Origin: Streptomyces xylophagus
GTDB lineage: Bacteria; Actinomycetota; Actinomycetes; Streptomycetales; Streptomycetaceae
NCBI RefSeq assembly: GCF_000716435.1
Contig: NZ_JNWO01000044.1
Span: 1 to 54,796, forward strand
DNA: 54,796 nt
Reading direction: 5' to 3'
Shown: positions 33,209 through 42,153 of the stretch, one piece after another
How the letters are laid out: the number at the start of each line of letters is the position of its first letter
Position numbering within the stretch: the stretch's first letter is position 1
Made by a program: the position numbers and the translations under genes
Notes under the pieces: generated by a model
Databases searched by the model: none
Told to the model about the DNA's origin: nothing
The model's input: the letters and a program-made list of their open reading frames with translations, nothing else

Positions 33209-33856
33209 ATGCAGAAGAACAGCATCCGTAGGGGCGCGTTGGCGGTGGCCGCGGTGGCGGCGGCGTTGGTGATGACGGGGTGTCAGCCGGGCGACGCGGA
33301 GAGCGGGTCCGACGTGTCCTCGCAGGCGCCGACCGCGACCAACTCCCCCAACTCCCCTGTTTCCTCCGGGTCCACGGGGACAACTGGCTCCACCGGGTCC
33401 ACCGGCACGGCGGTGAAGACGTGTGCGCCGGACTCCCTGAAGGCGTCCGCCTACCAGGCCGCCGACCGGCCGCAGGGCACCGGAACCGGTGCGGCGATCG
33501 TGCAGTTCACCAACGCCGGCGGCAAGTCGTGCGTCCTTCAGGGCCACCCCACCGTGGCCGGCGCCGCGAACGGTTCCCCGGAACTCAACGTGCCCCTGAA
33601 GGTGACCCCCACCGGTTCCGCCTCCCCGGTGAAGCTCGCCCCCGGTGGTCAGGCCTGGCTGAAGCTGACCTTCGTGCAGGTGCAGGGTGAGGGGGACGGC
33701 TATTGCAAGTCCGGAGAGGCGCCGGTGATCTACCCGACGATGGTGATCGGCCTGCCGGGCTCGGGGGCACACCAAGTCGCCCTGGACGACGGGGAGTTCG
33801 CGGAGTGCGACGGCACGCTGACGGCGACGGCCGTAATGGCAACGAAGCCCTCCTGA
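33209..33856 (+). CDS. DUF4232 lipoprotein
   Basis: This 215-aa exported protein has a signal peptide with lipobox VMTGC near residue 25, a low-complexity Ser/Thr/Gly linker (about 30-67) and one DUF4232 domain (TCAPDSLKAS onward) with four further cysteines. DUF4232 proteins are abundant lipoproteins of actinomycetes of unknown function. The gene is preceded by a 116-bp gap with no other feature. Confidence 0.88.
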   Translation: MQKNSIRRGALAVAAVAAALVMTGCQPGDAESGSDVSSQAPTATNSPNSPVSSGSTGTTGSTGSTGTAVKTCAPDSLKASAYQAADRPQGTGTGAAIVQFTNAGGKSCVLQGHPTVAGAANGSPELNVPLKVTPTGSASPVKLAPGGQAWLKLTFVQVQGEGDGYCKSGEAPVIYPTMVIGLPGSGAHQVALDDGEFAECDGTLTATAVMATKPS

Positions 33857-33890
33857 CCGTAGGGCCATCCGTTCTGTACGGCCTGTTCGG

Positions 33891-34508
33891 CTACACGGGC
33901 TGCCGGTCTCCCGACGTCTCCGCCGCCAGCCCCCGCATCACATGCTCCAGCAGGGCGAGCAGCACCGTCTTGACCGACTCCCGGTCGCGGGCGTCGCACA
34001 GCACGAGCGGGATGTCGGGGGCGAGGTCGAGGGCGGTGCGGATCTCCTCGGGGTCCTCCTCGCAGATGCCGTTGAAGCAGTTGACGCCCACGGCGAAGGG
34101 GATGCCGCGGTGCTCGAAGAAGTCGACGGACGGGAAGCAGCTCTCCAGCCGCCGGGTGTCGGCGAGGACGACCGCGCCGAGCGCGCCGCGCGACAGGTCG
34201 TCCCACATGAACCAGAACCGGTCCTGTCCGGGGGCCCCGAAGAGATAGACCACGAGGGCCGAACTGAGCGTGATCCGGCCGAAGTCCATGGCGACCGTCG
34301 TCGTGGTCTTCTGCTCCACCCCGGTGAGGTTGTCGACGCCGACGCTGGCCTCGGTGATGAGTTCCTCGGTGCGCAGCGGCGTCGTCTCGCTGATCGCGCC
34401 GACGAGGGTGGTCTTGCCGACGCCGAAGCCGCCCGCGACGAGGATCTTGGCCGTCGCGGCGTTGGGCGCCACCGTGGTGGCGCGGCGGTCAGATTCTGCG
34501 TATGCCAT
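33891..34508 (-). CDS. cvnD: conservon GTPase CvnD
   Basis: This 205-aa small GTPase-like protein has P-loop GGFGVGKTT, switch-type TTTTVAMDFGRI and a G3 region FGAPGQDRFW where the canonical DTPG is replaced by GAPG, as is normal for Cvn GTPases. It is the fourth member of a cvn signalling complex, in which a kinase-like CvnA, roadblock CvnB and CvnC scaffold the G-protein at the membrane. It overlaps cvnC by 20 bp. Confidence 0.93.
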   Translation of the reverse strand: MAYAESDRRATTVAPNAATAKILVAGGFGVGKTTLVGAISETTPLRTEELITEASVGVDNLTGVEQKTTTTVAMDFGRITLSSALVVYLFGAPGQDRFWFMWDDLSRGALGAVVLADTRRLESCFPSVDFFEHRGIPFAVGVNCFNGICEEDPEEIRTALDLAPDIPLVLCDARDRESVKTVLLALLEHVMRGLAAETSGDRQPV

Positions 34509-34863
34509 CGATCACTGCCTGGAGGAAACGGGCGTCGGGGATACCGGCCGCGGTGGGCGGGGAGACGGAGACGAGTTCGTTGTCCAGGAGGTCATCGAGG
34601 AGCACCCGTATGACCGCGACGGGCAGGTCGAGCCGGGCGGCGACCTCGACCAGCGCGGTCGGCGTGCGGCACAGCGCGAGCAGCCGGTTCTGTTCGGGCT
34701 GCAGCCGCTGTTCGCGGGTCGGTGGCCGGACGGTGCTGATCAGGGTGATCAGTTCGATGCCGGAGTGGGCGGTCGGGGTCCGGCCGCCGGTCACCGTGTA
34801 CGGGCGGACGAGCAGCGCGGGGTCTTCGTCCGCCCAGGGATCTTCCTCGGACCAATGTCTCAT
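34489..34863 (-). CDS. cvnC: conservon DUF742 protein CvnC
   Basis: This 124-aa DUF742 protein has the typical VRPYTVTGGRTPT segment and a winged-helix-like C-terminal half (VEVAARLDLPVAVIRVLLDDLLDNELV). It is part of the Cvn heterocomplex. It overlaps cvnB by 4 nt at its start and cvnD by 20 bp at its end. Confidence 0.93.
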   Translation of the reverse strand: MRHWSEEDPWADEDPALLVRPYTVTGGRTPTAHSGIELITLISTVRPPTREQRLQPEQNRLLALCRTPTALVEVAARLDLPVAVIRVLLDDLLDNELVSVSPPTAAGIPDARFLQAVIDGIRRI

Positions 34864-35297
34864 TCATGCTCACCCGCGAAGGGCGCACCGCTGTACTCCG
34901 GGAACCGGGGGGCCGCGCTGAGGAACTGCCCCACCTGCCGTACGACCATGGTCATCTCGTAGCCGACGTTGCCCACGTCCACCTGGGAGGTGGCGAGCAC
35001 GGCGAGCCGGGCGCCGCCGCCGGCGGTGGTGACGAAGAGGAAGAGATCGTCCATCTCGATGACGGTCTGCTGCACCCGGCCTCCGCCGAAGTGGCGGCTG
35101 GTGCCCAGCGCGAGCGAGTGAACACCCGAGGAAATGGCGGCCAGTTGCTCGGCGTCCTCCTGGGCGAGCCGTTCGGAGGAGCCGACGAGTAGCCCGTCCT
35201 CCGACAGGACGATGGCGTGCAGGGTCTCGGGGATCCGCTCGATCAGGTTGTCCAGCAGCCAGGCCAGTCCGCCGTGCGTGGTGTTGGGCGCAGTCAT
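34860..35297 (-). CDS. cvnB: conservon roadblock/LC7 protein CvnB
   Basis: This 145-aa roadblock/LC7-fold protein has LAWLLDNLIERIPETLHAIVLSEDGLLV, typical of the MglB/LC7 family of regulators of small GTPases. It probably binds CvnD and acts as a GTPase regulator or scaffold. It overlaps cvnA by 4 nt. Confidence 0.93.
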   Translation of the reverse strand: MTAPNTTHGGLAWLLDNLIERIPETLHAIVLSEDGLLVGSSERLAQEDAEQLAAISSGVHSLALGTSRHFGGGRVQQTVIEMDDLFLFVTTAGGGARLAVLATSQVDVGNVGYEMTMVVRQVGQFLSAAPRFPEYSGAPFAGEHE

Positions 35298-38224
35298 GGG
35301 GTGTTCCTTGTCGGACGGGGACGGGTGGGCAACTGACGCCGCTCGGGTGGGGCCGTGGGGCGGGCGGATGCGGGGGCTTCGTCGCGCGGGGCCGAGGGCC
35401 AGGCGGGCATGGGTACGTCCTCCTGGGCGCGGGCGCGGCGGGTGCCGTCCCGGAGCGCGGCGAGCATCGAACGCGCCTGCTCCGGCCGCCGTTCGTCCCG
35501 CGCCGGGCCGTGGTCACCGTCCGGTCCCTCCTGCCGCTCCCGCAGCTGCGGCGCGAGATTGGCCTGCCGCACCCGACGCGGAAGCCGACCCGAGCCACCG
35601 GCCCGGGGTCCTGCGGACGGCACGGCCGCGCTCCGGAAGCCCGTCCAGGACTCGGCCCTGGGACGGGAGTTCGCGGGCACTACGGCCCCGTCGCGGGACC
35701 CGACTGAGGGCGCGGCCCAGTCCCGTTGGCCTGCCGAGAGCGCGGTCTCGCCACGGAGCCCTGCGGAGGGCGCCGCCCCGTCACGGAGACCCGCGGAAGG
35801 TGCGGCCTCGTTGCGGAGGCCCGCCGAGGGCCCGGCCCCGTCGCGGAGGCCGGCGGAGGACGTGGTGTCGTCACCGCGGCCCGCGGAGGGCACAGCCCCG
35901 TCACGGTGGCCCGCGAACGGCGCGGTCCCGTCACGGAAACCCGTGGAAGGCGCTGCCTCGTCACGGAAGCTCGCGAACGGCACGGGCTCGTCACGGAAGC
36001 CCGCGGAGCGCGTGGTCTCGCGGGAGCGCGCGGCGCCGGGATCGGAACCGGCATCGGTGCCGGGGACAGTGGGCGCCGTCGAGGCTTCCGGGGACGCCTG
36101 GGCGGGTGCCGCCTGGGGGTGTCGTGCCGGTGTGGTGCGGGTGCGCATCGGCATCCCGCCTACCGTCGCCCCGCCGCGTGGCGGAGCGTTGACCGGGCCG
36201 GTGGCCGAGCCGGTGACCGAGGCCAGATGGCGTTCCGCGCGGGCGTCCAGCGGCGGCGGTGCGGCGTCGGCGGCCTGCTCGGTGAGGGCGTGCGGGAGGA
36301 CGACGACGGCCAGCGAGCCGCCGTAGGACGAGGCCTGGAGGCTGGCGGTGACGCCGTGGCGTTGGGCGAGGTGGCCGACGGTGAAGAGGCCGAGGCGGGG
36401 GTCCTCGCCGAGGGTGGTGAAGCTGAAGTCCTTGGGGTGGTGCAGGAGTTCGTTCGCCGCCGCGTACTCGTCGGCCGTCAGGCCCAGCCCCCGGTCCTCG
36501 ACCTCGACGGCGTATCCCTGCGCCACCGGCAGTGCGCGTACCCGTACTTCGGTGTGCGGAGGGGAGAACGTCACGCCGTTCTCGATGAGTTCGGCCATGA
36601 GGTGGATCGTGTCGCCGACGGCGGGGCCCAACACCGCTATGGGAGGCAGGGGTTCGACCACGACCCGGGTGTAGCCCTCGATCTCGGACACCGCGCTGCG
36701 CAGCAGGTCCGCGAGCGGCACCGCGTGCTTCCAGCGGCGCCGGGGTGCCGCGCCGGACAGCACGGTCAGGCTCTCCGCGTTGCGCCGCATCCGGGTGGCG
36801 AGGTGGTCGACCCGGTAGAGGTCGGAGAGGAGTTGCGGGTCCTGCTCCTTGCGTTCCATGGAGTCGATCACCGTGAGCTGACGGTGCACCAGCAGCTGGA
36901 TACGGCGCGACATGTTGTGGAAGACCAGTCGCGCCCCCTCCCGCAGCGCGGCCTGCTCCAACGCGACGCTCACCGCGGTCCGCTGGGCGCTGTTGAAGGC
37001 GTCCGCGACCTTGCCCAACTCGTCGGTGCCGTAGTCGAGTTCGGGCAGGTCGTCGATCTCGGCGCGTTTGCCCTGGGTGCGCAGCCGGGTGATGAGTTCG
37101 GGCAGCCGTTCCTCGGCCAGCTCCAGCGTGGCCGCGCGCAGCCCGGACATCCGGCCGATGAGGGACCGGGTGATGCGCCAGGACAGAATCGCCACGGCGA
37201 GTACGGCGACGAGCGCGAGGGCGCTGCCCAACAGCGCCTTGACGAGCACCTGGTGGGTCCGGTCCGCGGAGTCCTTCGTGACCTTGAGCAGGTACTGACC
37301 CTCCACGGCCTGCACAGCGCCGGACACCCGCCCCGGGGCGGCGGCACGGTCGGCCGCGATCTTGGGCACGCTGATCGTGCCGTCGTGCGCGGCGGACGCC
37401 GCACCGACGGTCTTCTCGAAGGCCGCCATGGCGGCCCAGTCCCGACCGCCCATGGCCTTGCCCAGTTCCGCGCCCAACTCCGTGGGCAGGTAGGGCTCCA
37501 CCTCGTTGGACAGCACGGAGACCCGGATCGCCTGGGCGGCCGCCAGTGCGGACCGCTCCTGGACGCTCAACTTCCCTGACGCGGCGACCCCGTTGAGGAT
37601 CGCCTCCTCCTGGGACAGGGCCTCCGCCCCGCGCAGGAACGCCAGGGCGTGGCCGGCGTCGGCCGCGGTGGCCGCGTCGCCGCTGTCGGTGCTGAGCATC
37701 CCGAAGAGGTTCAGCGCCGACGAGACGGCGTCGGAGTAGACGGTGTAGGCCTGCTGCCGGGTGGTCTTCCCGTCGTCGACCGCGGTCCGTTCGGTGGTCA
37801 GCCCGGTGAGCCGCTTCCGTACGGTGGCCAACTGGGCCTGGTACTGGGCCGTTCCGACCCCGGCGGAGGCGGCGTCCGCCGTGCGGAATCCGGCGAGCAG
37901 GGCGTCCGTCCGGCGCCGCTGCGCGTCCAGGGCGGCAGAACTGCCGTGCGAGGCCAACAGGCTGACCGTCAGCTGCCGTTCCTTCTGGAACTCGCCGACC
38001 GCGGGCTGCAGGGCGTACGTGGTCTTCGCCGCCTGCCCGACGGTGTTGGACTTGTGCCACTGGTCGAACAGCGCGAACGAGCCACTGACCCACAGCAGCA
38101 CCATCGCCGTCGCCGGTACCACCGCGAGCGTGATGAGCGAGGCACGGATACTGCGCCCCCGACCGGCACCCGCTCCCGCCTGCACGGATGCGCCGCGATG
38201 TCTGCTCACCTCGCCCACCGGCAT
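35294..38224 (-). CDS. cvnA: conservon sensor histidine kinase CvnA with NIT-like sensor
   Basis: This protein of about 976 aa has TM1 (about residues 28-53), a NIT-like outer sensor domain to about 330, TM2 (LALVAVLAVAILSW), a HAMP-like linker, a helical DHp-like region with VDHLATRMRRN, and a HATPase domain with N-box AELIENGVTFSP, G1 VEDRGLGL and G2 LGLFTVGHLAQRHG. The last 280 residues are disordered and rich in Pro/Ala/Ser/Arg, and include a decapeptide repeat array. It is first of the cvnABCD operon. ATG 38224 is the likely start; GTG codons just downstream are alternatives, and the longer upstream frame reads non-native sequence. Confidence 0.9.
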   Translation of the reverse strand: MPVGEVSRHRGASVQAGAGAGRGRSIRASLITLAVVPATAMVLLWVSGSFALFDQWHKSNTVGQAAKTTYALQPAVGEFQKERQLTVSLLASHGSSAALDAQRRRTDALLAGFRTADAASAGVGTAQYQAQLATVRKRLTGLTTERTAVDDGKTTRQQAYTVYSDAVSSALNLFGMLSTDSGDAATAADAGHALAFLRGAEALSQEEAILNGVAASGKLSVQERSALAAAQAIRVSVLSNEVEPYLPTELGAELGKAMGGRDWAAMAAFEKTVGAASAAHDGTISVPKIAADRAAAPGRVSGAVQAVEGQYLLKVTKDSADRTHQVLVKALLGSALALVAVLAVAILSWRITRSLIGRMSGLRAATLELAEERLPELITRLRTQGKRAEIDDLPELDYGTDELGKVADAFNSAQRTAVSVALEQAALREGARLVFHNMSRRIQLLVHRQLTVIDSMERKEQDPQLLSDLYRVDHLATRMRRNAESLTVLSGAAPRRRWKHAVPLADLLRSAVSEIEGYTRVVVEPLPPIAVLGPAVGDTIHLMAELIENGVTFSPPHTEVRVRALPVAQGYAVEVEDRGLGLTADEYAAANELLHHPKDFSFTTLGEDPRLGLFTVGHLAQRHGVTASLQASSYGGSLAVVVLPHALTEQAADAAPPPLDARAERHLASVTGSATGPVNAPPRGGATVGGMPMRTRTTPARHPQAAPAQASPEASTAPTVPGTDAGSDPGAARSRETTRSAGFRDEPVPFASFRDEAAPSTGFRDGTAPFAGHRDGAVPSAGRGDDTTSSAGLRDGAGPSAGLRNEAAPSAGLRDGAAPSAGLRGETALSAGQRDWAAPSVGSRDGAVVPANSRPRAESWTGFRSAAVPSAGPRAGGSGRLPRRVRQANLAPQLRERQEGPDGDHGPARDERRPEQARSMLAALRDGTRRARAQEDVPMPAWPSAPRDEAPASARPTAPPERRQLPTRPRPTRNTP
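35600..36010 (-). repeat. 30-bp in-frame repeats encoding a decapeptide tail in CvnA
   Basis: The CvnA tail contains about eleven tandem ten-residue units with consensus SAG(L/F)RDGAAP, from SAGFRDEPVP near 36007 to RDGAVVPANS near 35660. Looser copies such as TGFRSAAVPS extend to about 35600. The DNA repeats with a 30-bp period keep the frame, so expansion or contraction would not break the protein. Confidence 0.85.
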
Positions 38225-38765
38225 CCCGCGGCACGGCAGAGAAGTGGAGCTGCGGTGAGGAACTGCGACACCGGCGATTTCCTTTCCGGGGTGGCGCGAC
38301 GCGTCGACACGGGCACGCAGACACGTCAACACGCCTGCAGACACTGGGGAGTTGACGGCGCAGCACGCCAGGAACGCCAAGGACACCCTGCGGATTGCAC
38401 AACGGGCGCCCGAGCCCCCGCGCAGTTGGTTAGGTATGAAACCGAGCCGTTCCACCCTGGTCAAGGGACGCCACAAACGCGCCAGGCGCAGAGGTTCAGG
38501 CCACTCGACGCACTATGCGCGTAGACAATCCAATGCCCCTCACCCCCAACCCCCCACCCACGGAGACGTTTTGGCTGACTACCCACGGTGAGGTGCGGGG
38601 CAGAGGGTGGTGCGGGTGACGCCGGGGGCACCGGGAGGGTGGCGGGACGAGCGGCACCATACCGAGGGGCATGTGACTGAGTTCACAGCATGAACACCGT
38701 CCGAGCACACCAACACCACCAGCCCCCGGGGCCGTTGCGAGAGCGCCGTAGGAACCGCTCCGCGC
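38225..38765. other. intergenic region upstream of cvnA
   Basis: This 541-bp gap must contain the cvnA promoter on the minus strand. A TTGACC hexamer lies on the minus strand near 38455, but no convincing -10 at correct spacing is seen. A 51-codon plus-strand frame beginning at ATG 38436 is Arg/His/Pro-rich and has no ribosome site; I do not call it a gene. Confidence 0.4.
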
Positions 38766-40526
38766 TCACGCCCGCCCCGGTGCCTCCAGCAACGCCTGGC
38801 TCTGTCCCCCGAGCCACGTCATGCCGTACGTCTCCGCCCCGCGTGCCGTCTCCCGCAGCAGCCGGACCGCGTGCGGCTCGCTGCCCGGGCCGCCAAGGCG
38901 GCGCAGGGCGCGGGCCTGGGCCAGGCGGAGGCGGGCGAGTTCGGGCTGTGAGGAGCGGGCCGGGACGGCCGCCTGCCGGAAGTGTTCGAGGGCGGTCTCC
39001 GGCTCACCGGCGGCCAGGGCCAGCAGGCCGCAGGCGCGGGCGGTCGGGCCGACGAGGACGCTGGGCCAGCCGCCGAGGGCGATCTGCTCACCGTCGTGCG
39101 GCGCGAGGCGGGCGCGGAGCACGGGCAGCACCGGTGCCAACTCGGCCTCGAATCCGCCCTGGAGGTCCAGCGCCGCGCACACCTCCGCCAGCAGGACGAG
39201 CGCGGGCACCGCCCAGCCCGACGGCGGGAACCGGTCGACGTCGGCGACACAGCCGAGGAACAGGTCCGCCCCCTCGGCGTACTGCCCGGTCTCGCACAGC
39301 GCGAGGGCCAACCCCGCCCGCCAGACCGGGAAGTAGGCGTGCCGCTCGACGTCGCCGGCCAGATCGGAGGTGAACAGGTCGGCCAGCCGCCCCTGTTGCC
39401 TCAGCAGCCAGTAGGCCTGGCCGAGACGGGTCTGGGTGAGGTTGTCCGCGGGCACGGCGTAGTCGGCGCGGAGCAGTTCGATGAACTTCAGGGACTCCAC
39501 GAAGATCCACTCGGCGGCGGCGTCGAACCGGCCGTGCCACATGTCGAGCAGGGCGTCGAGTGTGTGCCGCTGCCAGCGGGCGAGGGCGCTGTGGGTATCC
39601 GCGGCGTGCTTGCGGTACTGGTTCGCGGTGGCGAGGGCGCTGTAGATCCTGCCGTTGCGCAACTGGTCGATGGCGGTGGCCATGAGCGCCTCACCGCGGA
39701 AGTACGCCGAGTCGTGCCGGGCCGCGGCCTCGCGCAGCTGCTCGGAGAGCGTCAGTGACTCGGGTGCGGTCATGAAGTCGTAGCGTGCCCAACGGCATTC
39801 GGTGAGGACCTCGCAGCGCACCTCGTCGTCGCCGTCGACGGGTAATCGGCGCAGGGTGTCCTCGGCGAGCCGCGCACCCTCGGCGGGGCCGGCGAGCCCC
39901 GCCGCGGTGTCCTGACTGACCGCCAGGGCCATCTTCTTCGCCAGATGGGCTTCGAGACGCAACCGCAGACCTACGGTCTCGGGACTCTGATCGCCCTCCA
40001 GCGCGGCCAGGCAACCCCGGAGCGACTGCAGCAGCTCACGGTCGACCTGCCCGGGATCGGACCAGCGGCGGGCCATCCTGATCACGGCCTCGGCCTGCGC
40101 CCGCGGATCGCCCTCGGCGCTGCGGTACGCGGCCGTGTAGTGCCGTTCGGCGTCCCGCATCTCACCCGCGGCATGGCTGAGGTCACCGCGCCGGAGCAGC
40201 CGCCGGAACTCGGCACGGTCCTGCCCGGCGGCCGAACGCCCGCCCCGCCCGGGCGACTTGACCAGTTCGCCCGCCCCTCCCCCGACCGCCTTCGGCACAG
40301 CCTCGGAGCCGGGCAACGGCGCCAGCCCGACCAACGCACCCTTGGCACCCAGCACTTCGTCGCACAGCTGGGCCAGTTCCAGGGACGCCCTGCGGCGCCC
40401 GTTCTCCACGCGGCTCAGGAAGCTGCGGCTGCAGTACACCTTGCCGGCCAGCTCGCTCAGCGACATACCGGCCGCGATGCGGCGCCGGCGTAACTCGGCA
40501 CCGAATCCGTCGTGCTCGATGACCAT
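38766..40526 (-). CDS. XRE-family transcriptional regulator with TPR-like domain
   Basis: This 586-aa protein begins with an XRE helix-turn-helix (about residues 8-60: ELRRRRIAAGMSLSELAGKVYCSRSFLSRVENGRRRAS). The remaining 500 residues are helical repeats resembling TPRs (for example RDAERHYTAAYRSAEGD and GEPETALEHFRQAA). This plan is common in Streptomyces regulators that sense small molecules or peptides through TPRs. The ATG 40526 start follows GGGGGGA; an upstream in-frame extension to 40853 is not credible. No target can be deduced. Confidence 0.88.
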   Translation of the reverse strand: MVIEHDGFGAELRRRRIAAGMSLSELAGKVYCSRSFLSRVENGRRRASLELAQLCDEVLGAKGALVGLAPLPGSEAVPKAVGGGAGELVKSPGRGGRSAAGQDRAEFRRLLRRGDLSHAAGEMRDAERHYTAAYRSAEGDPRAQAEAVIRMARRWSDPGQVDRELLQSLRGCLAALEGDQSPETVGLRLRLEAHLAKKMALAVSQDTAAGLAGPAEGARLAEDTLRRLPVDGDDEVRCEVLTECRWARYDFMTAPESLTLSEQLREAAARHDSAYFRGEALMATAIDQLRNGRIYSALATANQYRKHAADTHSALARWQRHTLDALLDMWHGRFDAAAEWIFVESLKFIELLRADYAVPADNLTQTRLGQAYWLLRQQGRLADLFTSDLAGDVERHAYFPVWRAGLALALCETGQYAEGADLFLGCVADVDRFPPSGWAVPALVLLAEVCAALDLQGGFEAELAPVLPVLRARLAPHDGEQIALGGWPSVLVGPTARACGLLALAAGEPETALEHFRQAAVPARSSQPELARLRLAQARALRRLGGPGSEPHAVRLLRETARGAETYGMTWLGGQSQALLEAPGRA

Positions 40527-40859
40527 CCCCCCAACAACGCACCGCCCGACCGGTGTTGCCAAATACCCGCTGGCAACACCCGACCCCTCCGGCCCGGCAC
40601 GATTACCGGCGAAGCTGTCTGTGCCGGAGCCTACGGGCACGGGGGCGCGTCCCATGGGGGAACGGGCGCACTGGTCATGCCTTCGGACGAACCCGGGGCG
40701 CGTGCTGCGGTCGATATGCCGGGGGCACTCGATCGCAGCACATCCGGTACCCGCCGCCGTGATCCACGGGGGCACCGACGAGCTGAACGACGACGGGGGA
40801 CAGGGGGGTCCACGGTCCGGGGCGCGCGGGGGGCGCTCCGGACCCCGGATCATCCCGAC
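40527..40859. other. intergenic region between XRE gene and protease remnant
   Basis: This region of about 333 bp has no convincing gene. It should hold the XRE gene promoter at its left edge. The right part reads into a decayed signal peptide. Confidence 0.4.
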
Positions 40860-41210
40860 GGCACCGACTCGCCGCTGTCACGGCGCCGCTTTCGGTGCCC
40901 ACTCCCGCGTGGGCGGCCTCTTCGCCTACCACCACGTCGGCGCAGTCCACTCAGTCCACCCAGGAGAACAACCGGTTCGGTGACGCCCAGCCGTTCCGGG
41001 GCGGAGTCGCGCTGGTCGCCAGTGAGAACAGCAACGCGTACAAGTGCACGGCCGGCTTCACCGTCAAGGAGCGGGCCACCGACAACCTGTACATGACGCC
41101 CGCGGGCCACTGCTACACGAACCTGACGTACGTCTACGACCGCCGCACGGACGACAGCAGCGGCAACTGGGGCGGGCAGATCACGCAGGGCGGCCCCGAA
41201 CTCCCCCACC
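40860..41210 (+). pseudogene. truncated chymotrypsin-like secreted serine protease
   Basis: The frame containing 40895 reads a signal-peptide tail (RRHRLAAVTAPLSVPTPAWAASS) and then a mature start with FRGGVALVASENSNAYKCTAGFTV and TPAGHCYTN, in which GHC carries the catalytic His and its disulfide Cys of S1 proteases. The match stops about 45 residues later at GGQITQGG. The Asp and Ser catalytic regions are missing, and the downstream sequence (41211-41434) shows no protease. No good start codon or ribosome site is found. It looks like a deletion remnant of a streptogrisin or S1-type gene. Confidence 0.7.
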
Positions 41211-41434
41211 ACGCCCTGGAGTTGCCATGCCCCGCACCACCGACACCAGCCTCAGTCGCTGGCGATCAACATAGGTTCTGCGCTGATCGGACGTCATGTG
41301 GTCGTTCGGGATGCGGTCGTGATGACGGTCACGGGGGGCTTCGCCGGCACCCATGGGGGGTCGGTTCCGGACGCCACCCGTGGTGGTGGCGGGCCCGCGG
41401 GGCGATCGGGTCCCTTGTCGTACGCCACCGGGCA

Positions 41435-42004
41435 TCAGTCCAGGAGCGCGATGACGCCCTCGATCGCGAGTGCCACCAGGGTGCCGCCGAAGCAGAGCGC
41501 CAGGACGAATTCGGTGATTCCGGAGGCCTCGGTGACGCGCACCTCGTCCTCCGTCGAACCCGCACCGGTGTCACTCCGGCCCGCCGCCGCCAGGCGACGG
41601 CCCTCTTCCAGTGTCTCGATCACCTTCCTGTGGCGACCGAAGGACGGCCAGCGGCTGAACGCCTCGACGCGCACCTGCCGGCCGTCCGTCAGGTCGAGGG
41701 AGAGGAGACCTTCGCGCGACCAGTCGATGCCCGACACCATCCGCCAGGGGATCCGGTACCGGCTGTACACATTGTGGATCACCAGCGTGGTGGCGCTGAC
41801 GGACACGGACGGCACGATCTGAAAGCGCGCACCCCAGACGAGCAGACACAGCAGGGCGACGAGCAGCGAGATCCTCACCACGCTCACTTCGGGCATCGAC
41901 CGGACGGCCGCGCCGACCGTCGTCACGGGAAGGACCGCGACAAGAAGGCCGCCCATGACCCGCCGGTCCCACCAGGGGGCGATGCGCTCAAGGTTCTTCG
42001 TCAC
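41435..42004 (-). CDS. PH-domain membrane protein
   Basis: This 189-aa protein has two closely spaced N-terminal membrane segments (VMGGLLVAVLPVTTVGAAV and VVRISLLVALLCLLVWGA). A bacterial PH-like domain follows (VSVSATTLVIHNVYSRYRIPWRMVSGIDWSREG..LDLTDGRQVRVEAF), with a C-terminal membrane helix (ITEFVLALCFGGTLVALAIEGV). The IPW-V pattern is typical of the PF10756-like bacterial PH group. Function unknown. Confidence 0.85.
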   Translation of the reverse strand: MTKNLERIAPWWDRRVMGGLLVAVLPVTTVGAAVRSMPEVSVVRISLLVALLCLLVWGARFQIVPSVSVSATTLVIHNVYSRYRIPWRMVSGIDWSREGLLSLDLTDGRQVRVEAFSRWPSFGRHRKVIETLEEGRRLAAAGRSDTGAGSTEDEVRVTEASGITEFVLALCFGGTLVALAIEGVIALLD

Positions 42005-42021
42005 TCCCTCATTCTCTCCTG

Positions 42022-42072
42022 CCGGTCGTTCTCCTCGGGGGTACTTCAGGAGCCCTCGAGGAGAACGACCGG
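42022..42072. terminator. 16-bp perfect hairpin downstream of the sigma/anti-sigma pair
   Basis: CCGGTCGTTCTCCTCG (42022-42037) pairs perfectly with CGAGGAGAACGACCGG (42057-42072) around a 19-nt loop. It lies about 80 bp past the anti-sigma stop on the minus strand and just upstream of the PH-domain gene, so it probably terminates the sigma operon transcript. It lacks a strong T-run. Confidence 0.65.
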
Positions 42073-42153
42073 AGCCTGTGCGTCAGTTGCCGAACAGGCC
42101 GCTGCCCCCGCCGACCGCTGCGTGCACCGCTGGCAACGGCTCGCTCGGTCCGG

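Noticed and set aside
35726..37579. 617-codon plus-strand frame opposite cvnA
   Set aside because: Antisense to the kinase; its repeats simply mirror the decapeptide-coding DNA.
38436..38591. 51-codon basic ORF upstream of cvnA
   Set aside because: No ribosome site, unusual composition and no recognisable family; kept only as a remark.
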